From: Persicaria tinctoria
Taxonomy: Eukaryota > Streptophyta > Magnoliopsida > Caryophyllales > Polygonaceae
Assembly (NCBI GenBank): GCA_037127255.1
Contig: JBANSL010000017.1
Span: forward strand, 44,711,745-44,775,744
Length of the DNA stretch: 64,000 nt
Direction: 5' to 3'
Part shown: positions 46,168-57,586 of the stretch, one piece after another
Layout of the letters: each line of letters opens with the position of its first letter
How positions within the stretch are numbered: the first letter of the stretch is position 1
Program-made: the position numbers and the translations under genes
Notes under the pieces: model-generated
The model's database searches: none
Seen by the model: only the letters and a program-made list of their open reading frames with translations
What the model was told of the DNA's origin: nothing

Positions 46168-47442
46168 ATGTCTAGACCCCATGGAATGAGTAGAAGTCAA
46201 AAGGAGAAGTGGAATGATCTCAACACTCGGAATTTCTTTGTTACCAAATTTTTCCATGAGCCTATACTTCGATTATTAGAGATGGATGTATGTACTAGGT
46301 AATTGTTGGAGCATGGGGGCTTAGGAGAGTTTTTAGGGAAGAAGGCTCCTACATATTAGAGCTTATGTAAGGACTTTTTAGCGACTTTGAGTGTGGGGTG
46401 TACGTATATTGAGTTTCGATTGCTTTGGAGGGGTTACGAGATATCGACGGAGAGATTGGGGCAGATTTTTGGTGTTACTGCTGCACCTACTGCTGGTTGG
46501 CTTGATGTGTGTAAGGGAGAGGGCCCTTTGGATTTTTGGATGGCGTCTACTAGGGTGCCTTTTGAGGCCAAGAAGGGCCAGTACAATTTAAGCATTTGCC
46601 ATCCTGCATTACGGCTGATTCACAAGGTTCTAGCGAACACATTCTTTGCACATGGGAGTCTTATCACCCTCATAGCTCGAGCGTACATCGATAAGCGTAA
46701 CAAGGCGACGATTAGCTTTGGGGGTCTTATCACCCTCATAGCTCGAGCGTGCATCGATGTGAGCGTTGTCCCTGATGTTCTGCATGACTCATTTCTATAT
46801 GATGAAGCCCAGCTGAGAAAAGTTGGCCACTTGGAGGGCAAGTCGCCAATGTGGGTTTGGAGGACAGGCCATCTTGGGAGGATTCACCTGAGATTGCCCT
46901 GACATCTCCCTTTTGGCCCCACTGCAGTTGATTTCTACATGGGCGATGAGATGGATGAGGATTCTGATGATGATGATGATGAGGAGGGTGCTCCTGATGC
47001 TAAGCAGGAAGGTGTTAATGATGTTCATGGAGTTCAGATGGATCTAGGAGGTAGTGGTGTTGTATCTTCTGGCACAACTGGAGGTGCTGGTCCAGACTAC
47101 TACGCACTGGAGCAGAGGATGGCAGATATGTATCTCCGTCAGGACACCATGTGGGAGCATCAGCAGATGATGTCGCGTCGTCAAGACGCCATGTGGGAGC
47201 ACCAACAGCAGATGTCCCAGCGCCAGGACGTGATGTGGGAGCAGCAGCAGCACCTGTACGTGGATGTCGGCGATATTCGTCGAGATGTACGTGGCTTGAC
47301 TTCTTAGCTGGAGGATGTCTATGAGAGCCAGGCAGCGATCAGACCCATGCAGGAGCAGATGTGGCAGAGGCAGGAGGACTTCTATCGATATGCGTATCTC
47401 CAGTTTCCACCTTACCCGCCGCCGCCTCCACCTCATCAGTGA
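46168..47442 (+). pseudogene. ATHILA ORF-1-like frame of E
   Basis: A single frame of 425 codons from ATG 46168 to TGA 47440-47442, with internal stops at about 46300, 46357, 46900 and 47305. Segments: MSRPHGMSRSQKEKWNDLNT, YIEFRLLWRGYEISTERLGQ (ORF-1 family pattern), then NLSICHPALRLIHKVLANTF. An 80-bp in-frame tandem repeat (about 46655-46755) duplicates LITLIARA. The C-terminus has an acidic DEDSDDDDDEEG run and four MWEHQQ/RQD repeats of about 13-14 residues, then a PPYPPPPPP tail. Function of the family is unknown. Confidence 0.65.
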
Positions 47443-49008
47443 GCATGTCAGTTGTTTATTTTCTTTTCCCTTTTCTTTTAATTTTGATGTTTTTATTCTA
47501 TTTTCCGCATTGAGGACAATGTCAGAACTAAGTGTGGGGGAGAAGACTTGCATGTCACGTTTGTATTTTGGTTATAAGTTTGCACTGCATTTTGACTATT
47601 AAGTTTGCATGTTTATTTCTATTGGTTGTATGCATGTTTATTTTCTACCATTGTTATTCCTATTTTTTTAAAAAAAAAATTGAAAAATGAAAAAAGAAAG
47701 AAAAGAGTTCTAGTTCTTGCATTATTAGGAGTATGTCTTATTTCCCCATATGGATGTCATTTGTCCTCTAATCTATTTATTGAGATTTATGCCCCATGAT
47801 GTGCTTGGATTGTTGAAGCCTTCGATATATGTTTTCTACACTATTTGGTGGGCATGATTGATTAATGATTGAGCACATAAAATCTTGAATTTGTGGGTGA
47901 TCTTGAAGTTCTAGACATGGCCTGGTGAGCTTATTTTAGCCTATTAAGGACTGCACTTTATTGAGTCCTCTTGCTTGTTGTGTGTACTCTCTTCAATTGC
48001 TTCCTCTTTGGCTTGCATTTAGATATCTTTTTCAAGGTTGCACATTATGATTTCTGCACATGACTTAAACATGATTGAGGCACCTTTATTAGCCCTATTT
48101 AACTATATTCCCACCTTACATATTATCCTTTGTTTGAAGCTAGTTTGAGCCTAATTGCCTATTCTTTTATAGCTCCACAAGATTTTTCCATAGCCAATGA
48201 TAGCCTGACCCCATCCGGGAATTTAGGAATAGTTGGTAAATATCTATAGAGTGGATGATGGTTTTCAGTGGTGGATTGTGTCTGTTTGAGGTGCATTTAT
48301 GAGATGTTTGATTCTTGCTAGTACGTTTATTACTTGAGACCTAAGGAGGATAAAATTCACTTAGGGGCAAAATTCAAGGAAAATCTTTTGATATAGCATG
48401 AATGGAAAAAAAAGAAAAAAAAAGAAAGAAAAAAAAAGAAGAAGAAAAGAATAAAGGAATGAGTTGAGTATGGTTTGTAATGTTTTATGCTTGAGATTGG
48501 TGTTGATTGGCATTATAGAGATTTGGTATGAGGAGTTTATGAGTGTTTTATAATTTGGTTGCTTCCTTAGTTCCCGGATTATGAGCACCACATGACCTAA
48601 ATTGTTCCATACCTTATATGTTCTACCTTGGCCCCATTATAACCCAATTAAAAAACCTCATGATTTTTGTTGTGTGTAGAGTCACCAGCGGTGAAGAATT
48701 AGAACAGTGGTGCAAGACTCTTGTAGCTAAGTTTTTGAAGATTGAGTTTTGAGCGTAAACATTTAACCCTAAACACTTGAGTGAGAGTGAAACACATATT
48801 CTTTGTGAGGTCTAGAATGGATATGGTTGCCTGATTTCATTGATTACTCCAATTATGTGCTATGATGTTGTTAATCTTTCGTGTTTGCTAGTTTTTCATG
48901 CACTTAAAGAATATTGAGGTGTGGATAAATGAATTGCTATTTTGTGGGGGTGCAGAGTTGAGTTTTCTATTGCTTGAGGACAAGCAAAGGTTCAAGTGCG
49001 GGGGAATT
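47443..49008 (+). other. 3' untranslated module of E
   Basis: Bounded by TTGAGGACAATG...AAGTGTGGGGGAG at 47509-47545 and TTGAGGACAAGC...AAGTGCGGGGG at 48973-49005, the latter being the polypurine tract next to the LTR. Contains the hairpin at 48340 and poly-A-rich runs near 47670 and 48405. Confidence 0.75.
48340..48365 (+). promoter_or_regulatory. conserved hairpin of E, GGATAAAATTCA loop
   Basis: Stem CCTAAG / CTTAGG with 14-base loop GAGGATAAAATTCA. Counterparts in A and D. Confidence 0.6.
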
Positions 49009-50234
49009 TGATAGAGCATATTTAGTGTTACATAATAGATTGCATTAAGCATAGTTTTTTTGTGAATATTGCATATATTTAGTTGCATTTACATAATTAC
49101 TTATTGAGTTGGAAGAGGCGGAATCTATATCATTTTATGGTTTATTTCAGATGTAGTAGATTGAAGGGGGGATGAATTGGAGGAGACCAAAAACAATCTA
49201 AAGAAGAGTAGAGAAGCTGTAAAGTCAAGGAAGAAGAAGCTCGGAAGAATCGCCGGCCATCCCGCTACTCGAAGGGAAAACCGAAGGACTTTGCTGATCG
49301 TCGGCTGCCCCGCGGCCTAGCCTGGCCGCCTCGCGGCCCGCGCAGAAACGCGCTGTTCAGTTTCGACTTTAATTAGGGTTTTTTGTTTATGTCGTGGCCG
49401 ACTTGTTCGAAGCTATTTAAGACTTTTCTAGTTTATTATTTCACTTACCTTATGCACTTTATTCCATTGTTGAGAGCGCCGTTGAGCATGAGCAACTAAA
49501 CTCTCGAGGTTTCGCCTACAGTTGGATCTTTGATTGTTGAATTGTGAGTTTCTTAATCTAGTTCTTATTCCCATTCCAATTTTTTCACTTCTTTGTGGTT
49601 AATTGCTTGAATGTTTTTTATTCTCTCTAGCTTGATCAAGTAGTTAAATTAGATTCATTCAATTGCTAGGGTTTTTGCAGATTCCTCGTAGCGAACCTTA
49701 ACCCAAGGGGCAATCATATCCCTTTAGGACTCGTAGGACTAATTGGATGTGTAAGAAGTTGAATACATGTTGAATATCGACTCGTAGCTTGATATTATGT
49801 GTACCTTGGTTAATTCATATTCTTAATGCTATCTCTAGGTTGAATCTTAACTATGTTAGGGTTATTTAGAGATAAGGATTGCTAGGACTCGTAGGACTAG
49901 TAATTTACCTAAGATCTGGACAAGGACATTGATAGGAAAAGACAAGAACTAGAGGCTGAAACAAGGATCGAATTCATCAATCGAAGTGATAAATTGTAGG
50001 TGAACCTATTTCTCTTCATTGCATTCTAAAACCAATTTACTTTGTTTGCTTGCTTCCGCTTTGATAAAAGGCGGATCTTTTTCACATAAAAAACCTATTT
50101 ATTCTCTATTAGCGATTAGACTTGCACTCGAATTGAATAGATTTCCCTGTGGATCTACCTCTTGTTTACACACTATACTAGTTGTGAGTTTGAATATTTT
50201 TTGGCAAGAACAACGACATGTTTTCCTCTTGTCA
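49009..50234 (+). repeat. 3' LTR of E
   Basis: 1226 bp, close to the 5' LTR. GC words here are partly mutated (GCCGGCCATCCCGC). Confidence 0.9.
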
Positions 50235-51110
50235 TAGCAGTTTAGTGGCGGTTTTGAACATGTATTCTATAACATTGACTATTGTGGCGGTTTTTAAAGG
50301 CTAGTGTGGCGGTTTTTAAAACATTTTTTTCCTTGGTTAATGTGGCGATTTTTAACGATTTATTGTAACAAGTCTTTTGCCTAATGAAGCGGTTTTGGTC
50401 TTTCGTTTTTTTAAGAAGCTTTTTAAGCCGCTTCTCTCCTTGTATCGTTCTCCACTCATCTCCTCCCGCTGGATCCGCCCCCGCCCTCGCACCCGCACCA
50501 GCACCAGCCACTAGCATTCTCGCTCCATCTCTGTTCCATTGATGGGATCTGCACCACCCACATATTCCAACACTAACCTCTTCCGCTGCCGCCGTTCTCC
50601 ACTCATCCCTTTGATGTTTCCGCCACCGCCGCCTCCTCCACCACCGAGCCGGTCGTGGGTCTGGCCCCCGGCAATGACACGGTCAAGAACGCAACTGATT
50701 CTATGAGTAATGGCTCTATAAAAATTCTCATTTTCTTCCTCCTCTGCTACTCCTTATAGACCCCCATTCTTGAGCTCGGACAGGAGCATTACGATTCATA
50801 CTGGTAATTTTTCTTATCCCTTTCTCAACCACCAATAGAATTGATTTATTTTTAGTTTGATTTGTTGTTTGTTTTGGTCCAGTTTATGGCTACGTCTGAT
50901 CGTCTAATTGTCTTAGTAAAGCATGTTAGTGAGAGGAAGGTAGTAGCCAAAAAACACCAGCTCGCAATGGAAATAATATTGTTAATGTTACATGGTTCCC
51001 GTAAAATGCTTACTCGTGGTCACGCTTTCTTTTTCCTTTTGTACTCAATCGAACTTTTTCGAGTGCTTACTGAGTAGTGACTGCCAATGGTTCTTTTGTT
51101 GGGTTTCAAA
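50235..51110 (+). other. CACTA interior, left of the captured exons
   Basis: 50235-50400 has repeated GTGGCGGTTTTT subterminal words. 50430-50720 is a C-rich, coding-looking stretch (CCGCCACCGCCGCC), possibly a captured first exon. 50885-51000 has an open frame (MATSDRLIVLVKHVSERKVV) that I do not recognise. Confidence 0.4.
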
Positions 51111-51701
51111 GGTGAAAGATTAGGTCATGGCATTAATGCTGATGGGATAACTACACCTGTAGTCAACACTTCTGAATACTTCTTCAAGAAAAGTGCTGAT
51201 CTCATTGACTTCAAGGTATCAATTGCTGATTTGAAGAAAAATACTGAGTTCACTAATTCATTCAGTATGCCTCTACAAATGTCTAATATGTGTGATCCTT
51301 GTGATGGAGGAAAAGTGTTAAGCTATTTGCTGTTCTTTCCTATGGGGGTTTTCAGCTACCTTGGAATTAATAAGACTGCCAACTTTAACTTATTATGTGC
51401 AACCATTTTTGTGATTGATTTTTCTCTTATTTGAGTTGGTACCTCATAGTACCACGAGAACCGACTACTCCATAATTCTTCTAGGAGTGAGAACAAGTTA
51501 GTTTTGAATATGGAAGGTATGGAAATTATACAACAGATGCAGCTAAAAGAAAGATCATATGTGTGTTGAGCAATGTACTTCTGGTTGTGTATCTTCATTT
51601 TAACATCTAACGAGCCGATCTAATGTGCTTGGGTGATTATTGGCAGTGCTCTTGAAGTAGCTGAGTCAACTCGCGATCTTTTCATGGCATCTGGAAGGTG
51701 C
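51111..51701 (+). pseudogene. cystathionine gamma-synthase exon fragments
   Basis: Three exon pieces in the order of plant CGS. 51111-51215: GERLGHGINADGITTPVVNT then SEYFFKKSADLIDFK, followed by a GT donor. 51500-51556: SFEYGRYGNYTTDAAKRKI, containing the Y-x-R residues that contact the PLP phosphate of the neighbouring subunit in this family. 51645-51701: SALEVAESTRDLFMASGRC. CGS is a plastid PLP enzyme joining O-phosphohomoserine and cysteine in methionine synthesis. The catalytic lysine region is absent and several conserved residues are changed (Pro to Tyr after GN). Introns are retained, so capture was at DNA level. Non-functional. Confidence 0.8.
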
Positions 51702-53643
51702 TTCTTGCCAATCACCAAGCCCCATCATGTGTTCTTCATGGCGATCCTCCTCCTCCATCATGCGTTCTTCGCCCAGGTTCCTTTCTCTCTACCCCAATCT
51801 CCCTTTTACAGTTTTACCCATTCGGCTTATGTCTTGTTGTTCCTCTTCAATTACTGCAAGTTTCTCTACTTTCTTCTTAAAATTTTAAATATGTTTATTC
51901 TTGTTCCAAATTCTATGCAATTTTTTGTTGTCCTTGTTGTTAATTATTGAACATGTTTATTAGAAGTGACTAGCTGTTCTGTTTGGATTTTGCTTGTCTA
52001 CTTCGCTAAATGGTTGTGTAGTGAAATGCACATTTCATTTGAATGCTAAAATTTCTATTCATCAGTGTAAAATAGATTCAGGTTGGAGTAGTATTGGATG
52101 TCTTAAAATCTAATTTCTAATACTGTCTAGAAACATACTTGGTGAACTTGGAATTATTAGCTTTTTCATGTTTAAACTTATTTATGATTTTGCCCCTTTG
52201 GTATCTATAGGTCAATTGATTCTATGAGTTTAGTGCAAACAAAGCCAAGAGATAGTATGAATTTGACTCGAAACACTATAAATTTGACTCGAAAAGTAGG
52301 CTATTCCATTCATTGTTTGTTTCTTGCATAATTTGACTCAGAACTCTATGAATTTGACTTTTACATGGATTGATGGAATTAGCCTTGGGCTCACACAACA
52401 CCACTAGCTAATGTACTAAAGACTTGACAAATAAGTCATTTAAGTTCTTGGTGTAAGGTATCCTCTTTTCTTCCTACTGTAGACTAATTAAGAACATAAA
52501 GTGAAGTCTTGATTTATGATAGTCTTGAAAATGCGAATGATTATTTAATTAGTCTTGTTTTGATAAAATGTATAGTTCTATTTTCATAATTTCACTTAGG
52601 ATTGAATAGTCTTTATATAATTTAGTATAGCTTATCACCTTCAATCTCCTTGGTTGTGCATGCATCGTTAGTGATGGTTTCTCATCAATGTTGGGAAGGC
52701 TTCCTAATCACTAGATAAATATTTGTGAACAGAAAAGTTAGTAGAAGAACAAAGACAGTTTGGTGCATGTTGTGCTTGCTCTAGAGGTACAACTCTAATT
52801 TGTTAATTGGCACTATCTAGCTCTTGGATGTAGCTCAATCTATTTATGGTACTCCTATTATAATCTGTACTCTTCATTTCAGGTGATTTTACATGTTGCA
52901 GATCCTGCTAAATTTTGGGAAAAAAAAATTGGCAACACTGATTGTTTGCAATGGAAATATTGTGATCTCAACCATCAATTGCTCTATAAGAGCATATGCT
53001 TCTGCAATTTTTAAGCTCGACACCAACACAAGTTGATTCCACTATACAAGTGTTTGCCTGAGCTACTAGGAGAAGGAACTGATGCTACTCTTGAATTTAG
53101 TGTCATTTTTTGAATTAGGATAACACTTAAATGTGTTCTTTTTGTAAATGAATTTTAGATATTAATACTTTAGTGGGAATATTTTTATGTATATATGATG
53201 GTTATATATTTTGGTTAATAAAATATTTCAGCTTATTATTATTCAAGATTTTATTATTATAAATTTTATTTATTAGTCACAAATTATTTTATGAAGCATA
53301 AATATCAAAAACAGGAGAATAACAATGTAAAAACGCAACAGTAGCATAAACAATCGTTGCAATAACTCTCTAAAATTGCAACATTAGATAAGAAAACTGC
53401 CACAATAGATAGGAAATAACCGCCGCATTAGATAGGTCTATTGTGGCGGTTTACTTACCTATTGTAGCAGTTTTTAATTTCCATAATAAACCGCCACAAT
53501 AGATGCTAAAACCGCCACAATAGACCTAATGCAACGCTAGCAACAGAGGCGGGTAAAAACCGGCACAATAGGTCTTTTGTGGCGGTTTTTAGGCCTAATG
53601 TGGCGGTATTGATCCGCCACATTAGACCTTAATTGTAGTAGTG
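51702..53643. other. CACTA interior, right side with subterminal repeats
   Basis: 51702-53290 is AT-rich with no recognised gene. 53395-53643 holds alternating CCGCCACAATAG and TATTGTGGCGGTTT words, the right subterminal region, ending in the TIR. Confidence 0.7.
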
Positions 53644-54763
53644 ACATGACCATCAGTTGAGTCTAGAAAAGAAGATCGACAAGATTGAAGCATGTCTTCA
53701 TAAGCCTTGGGCATATGTGTCCTTGGACATCAATCAACGGTCAGGAACCCAGACCTCGCCTTCACAGTAATTGGATAGTCATTTGCTTCTTTCAAACCCT
53801 TTATTTTTATATTTTTATTGTTCCTTTTTGTGTTTTATTCATTGAGGACAATGCAACATGTAAGTGTGCGTGGGGGGGGGGGGGGGTGGGGGAGATTGAA
53901 ATGAATTAGTTAGGTTAGTGCATGTTTGAATTTTTGTTTGTCTTTGAGTTTTTGTTTTTAATTCTTTGTTATTTCCTTTATGTTATTTCTTTTAGGTCAT
54001 ATAAAATGTCAAAAAAAAAAAGAAAATAAAAAGGAAATGTCGAAAATAAGATGAAAAAAGAAGTGTTTTTGTTTTGTTTGTTTTGCATATTATGTTGTCA
54101 AGGATACCCATCTTGATTTGAGTTTGTCCTAGCATGATCGTATAAATCCCATTGAATTCTAGAATGATTTGATGTTATCTAGAAAAAATTGGTTTTATAA
54201 GAAATATGATTGAGCATATATAACTGAGCATGTATGATCTATGTTTGGGAGTATGCTTGTAATTTAACAAAAATTTGTCCAAGTGAGATATTTTTGGCCT
54301 TATAAGGGATACATCTTTATTCCTTTTGCTTTTCTTGTGTGATATACTCTTCCTATGCATTTATCATTGAGTATTGTCATAGTTATCTATTTTCAAGACC
54401 GATTATATACATGTTCAATGCTTGATAAGTTCAAATGATAGAGGCAAACTTTGACCCACATATTTATCCATATCTACCCTATGTTATATCTTGCTTTGAA
54501 GCCAATTTGAGACTTTAGCCTTTTTATTTTTACCTTCACCAAATTATTATTCCTAGCCTATGATGAGCCTTACCCTAATTCCGGGGGAAATGAGATTTTA
54601 AATGGGTTATGGAATCTATTTTGGAGATTGAGGAGAATGAAGCTAAAGTTTGAGTTTATGGTTTATGGTTATGAGAAGATGTAATGCTGTGTGTTTATTT
54701 AGTCCCTCATGTTTATGCAATTGATTTTCATGTATTGTGGCTCAAGTGAAAAAAAAACTTGGA

Positions 54764-54789
54764 CCTATGGAGGATAAAATTCACCTAGG
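54764..54789 (+). promoter_or_regulatory. conserved hairpin of A, GGATAAAATTCA loop
   Basis: CCTATG and CCTAGG arms (five of six pairs) around GAGGATAAAATTCA. Confidence 0.5.
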
Positions 54790-55474
54790 GGTAAAAGTAA
54801 GTTGGAAAAAAAAATCTGAAAAAAAAGAAGAAATAAAGAATCATTTATATTATATTTTCATAATGAGGAAGAATTGGGATTTATGTTGGTTATGAGATAC
54901 ATTGGTTGGGTGTTGAGATTGCACTATATGTGAGATGATGAGATATGAGATTTTTTGAGTTATTTTGATGATATTGAGAGATGTTGTGCATTGGTGAGCT
55001 TGATATATTTGAGTTGGTTTGTGTTATATTGGGAGTTTTGGAATCTTATTTTCCCAAAATTTATTTCATTACATGACCAAATACAATTCCTTGCCCTTAT
55101 GTTTCTACCAAGCCCCTTTACAACCCATCCGAATGGAATCTTCTATGAAGGTATCCATTGAGCGAAAGTCCTCTTGATGTTTTTATTTTTGCATTAACGT
55201 ATCCGGTGGATATTTTGTGATATAAATGTCAATATTCTAGTTGATGCTTGTATATGGAATTGGGGTGAGTGTATGGTTAAAGCCTAAACACATGAGAGTG
55301 ATACACATTTTATCTTTGGTAAGGTTGATTTTTTAGCATGCAAGCAACTTGATCCCATATATACATGTTATGACGTTTATATGTTTGTTTATATTTTCAC
55401 TATTGATGATGTTGCTTTTGATGAGTAAAGTTGTGAAGGATTTCCTGTGGGATGCGTGGACGATGTTTTTTTTT

Positions 55475-56265
55475 ATGGTTGCTCTGATACCAATTGATTT
55501 ATAGTCATTGGCTAGGCCGGCCAATTGCTAAAATAAAAACGCCCGACCTTGCTTAGCTCTTGTATTTCACTTCTTTAAAGCCGAATCGAGACCACGATCA
55601 GAACCGTTTCAAATCTCGTACTTGATCGTGCAATGCTATATATCAAACGACTTCACTTACTTAATTAACAAGAAGTTAATTACTCTTCCGATTGCCTAAA
55701 GAATTGCTGATCATAACTTTGGTCAAGATCTGAAAACAACGTGTTGACCTTCGAAATCGATCACGGAATTGAATTGCAAAGTAATTTTCGATCGGAAGGA
55801 TAGAAAGTGTAATAAATTGGATGTGGGTTAATACGAGAGTATCTAGGGTTTTGGGATTGATAATTAATCGAAGAACCATTTATCCAAATAGTTTCTTCAT
55901 TTCTATATTCAATCTAATTTTTATTAAATGTATAAAAGTGTTTAAATAGGTAAATAACCAGGGTTTGGTTGGCTTCCTTAGAGGTTAAAGATTGCTTTAC
56001 CAAACTATATCCTAACTAAATAAAACTTAATCTAAAATCCTAATATATAAAATAATAAAATATGATAATTAAGAAAGTCTAAAGGATAGACTCTCCTAAC
56101 CATCTTATTTGACCTAACTAAGTAATACTAAAAAAGATAATTCCATAATTAGACTCCAACTAACATAGGAGTTACTAAAAATAGAATATATATAAAAAAT
56201 AAGAAAATAAATAATAAAATAATAAACGTCGTTTCTTCAACGACTCCCAAGGTGGAGCCTTCTTC
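55475..56265 (-). mobile_element. copia LTR/PBS remnant in A
   Basis: GCTCTGATACCAATTGA at 55481-55497 is the complement of a tRNA-iMet PBS (TGGTATCAGAGC) with an LTR start at about 55495 to its right. This gives a minus-strand copia 5' LTR of roughly 740 bp with almost no internal sequence. It interrupts the 3' module of A just before the polypurine tract. The right border is approximate. Confidence 0.5.
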
Positions 56266-56314
56266 TTCCGCTTGAGGATGACATCAACAAGCAAGAGTTA
56301 AGTGTGGGGGGATT

Positions 56315-57030
56315 TGATAATGCATATTTCATATAGGCATTATACGTGTTTCTTATTGCTATTAGGTATTGGTTTTGTTATGTTTTGAGTATATTTCTGT
56401 TTATTACTTGTGAACTATTCGAGTTCGGAATCTATGAGTTTTCAGTATTTATTCTGCAGAACTACATTCCAAACTTGGATGATTTCAGTTGATCTATGTT
56501 GAGGATATTTGATTGAGATTGAGTTCGGTATGCACCTATTAGTCTTGATTGAACCGCGTCAATGTGCCAATTGGTCTTGATTACTTGAGTTCTTAATGCT
56601 ATTCTTTAGTGATATCGAATAAGATGAGTGAATCTATGCGGAGCTCTCAACTTTAGTCAAGTAGACCTAAGACTATGAATAATTGATAAACCAATCCGAG
56701 GACCATGAATTCTAAATATTGTCAGAGAATTACAGGTGAAATGTTCTTTCTATCTTGATATCAATATGCTTTGTGATTTGCAATCTGGTTACTTTTATAT
56801 TTGCTATTAATCTAAAGGTTATTGCTTTTGCTTTAAAGAGTCTTGTCTAAAGTTATTGAATAGGAAATCGCTTCTCCCTATTGGTTCGACACCGGACATT
56901 CTTGCTATACTAGTAGTTATTTGGTTTATCAATTGACTGATTGCCTAATCTATTGGTTGTGTGTTTAAGTTTGGATTTTTATAACTAGTTTGGGAAGGGC
57001 GAAATTGCCAACAACAATCGTCTCGTATCA
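56315..57030 (+). repeat. 3' LTR of A
   Basis: 716 bp, TGATAATGC to CTCGTATCA. A middle part present in the 5' LTR is deleted between CCAAACTTGGA and TGATTTCAG. Confidence 0.85.
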
Positions 57031-57586
57031 CTTAATTGAGTCCTTAATGCTATTCTTTAGCAATATTGAAGCAGATGAGTGAATCTTTACGAACCTCTCA
57101 ACTTTAGTCAAGTAGACCTATGAATATGAATAATTAATAGATCAATCAAAAGACCATGAATTCCAACCATTATTCGAAAATTGCTGGCGAAATGTTCTTT
57201 CTACTTTGATGTCAATCTATTTGCAATCATAAATCTGGTTACTTTTACATCTTTGTTATTTGCTACAAATCATTTCTTTGTCATAAGAGTTCTTGCTTAG
57301 AGTTATTGAATAGGAAATCGCTTCTCCATGTGGGTTCAACATCGTACTTCATCGCTATACTAGTAGTTATTTGGTTTATTAAGTGATTGATTGCCTAATA
57401 TATTGGTTTTATGTTTGCGTTTAGATATTATTACTATTTGACGAGGGGTGAAATTGCCAACGATGTTCGTCCACCATCAAATTCTGGGTGCCGTTGCCTG
57501 GGAGAAGAAAGGAGTTTGCTTTTCTTTATCTCTTTCAAATACTCTTTACTTTGAGTCTTTTGTGTCCTTGTATGTTTCAAACTAGA
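57031..57586 (+). repeat. LTR right part, PBS and leader of Z
   Basis: 57031-57479 is the missing right portion of the Z LTR, ending CCACCATCA. A degenerate PBS (TGGGTGCCGTTGCCTGGGA) follows at 57485-57503. The leader GAGTTTGCTTTTCTTTATC matches that of A and ends in CTAGA, the target site of D. Confidence 0.75.

Larger units (their letters stand above)
43214..50234 (+). mobile_element. gypsy element E (inside the CACTA)
   Basis: 5' LTR 43214-44424 and 3' LTR 49009-50234 (TGATAGAGCAT to CTCTTGTCA). Target duplication TAGCG/TAGCA with one mismatch. PBS 44429-44446 has three mismatches to the tRNA-Asp complement. The internal region holds a gag-like frame, the post-pol hairpin, an ATHILA ORF-1-like frame and a 3' untranslated module. 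No RT or integrase. Confidence 0.9.
43137..53643. mobile_element. CACTA (En/Spm-type) transposon with captured gene exons
   Basis: Terminal inverted repeats CACTACTACAATTAAGG (43137-43153 and complement 53627-53643), flanked by the 3-bp target duplication ACA (43134-43136 and 53644-53646). Excising it and one ACA restores the ATHILA ORF-1 frame of A. The subterminal regions carry many copies of TATTGTGGCGGTTTT in both orientations. The CACTA proper is about 3.5 kb once E is removed. No transposase seen; the interior has cystathionine gamma-synthase-like exons. Confidence 0.92.
53647..56314 (+). other. ORF-1 end and 3' untranslated module of A
   Basis: 53647-53770 completes the ORF-1-like frame. 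A first polypurine-like box lies at 53843-53893, including a G16-type run. The second (GAGTTAAGTGTGGGGGGATT, 56295-56314) abuts the LTR. Between them are the words shared with C, D and E, a hairpin at 54764 and a copia remnant. Confidence 0.7.
22651..57030 (+). mobile_element. gypsy element A (Athila-related, no RT/INT)
   Basis: 5' LTR 22651-23961, PBS, gag, protease start, then directly the post-pol text GGCGCTTCTTGGGAGGCAA (26084-26102) continuing at 32253-32417. Next come an ATHILA ORF-1-like frame (41311-43136, 53647-53770), a 3' untranslated module and the 3' LTR 56315-57030. RT, RNase H and integrase are deleted between protease and the post-pol hairpin. Nested inserts are B, C, a CACTA with E, and a copia remnant. 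The 3' LTR is shorter because about 600 bp are deleted from its middle. A target duplication is not evident (TTTAC versus CTTAA). Confidence 0.8.

Noticed and set aside
45521..46189. Arg/Pro-rich 222-codon protein
   Set aside because: Driven by GC words; no conserved motif, and all three frames are similarly open.
53871..53887. G run as an assembly error
   Set aside because: It coincides with the conserved polypurine-like box of A; length may be uncertain but the box is real.
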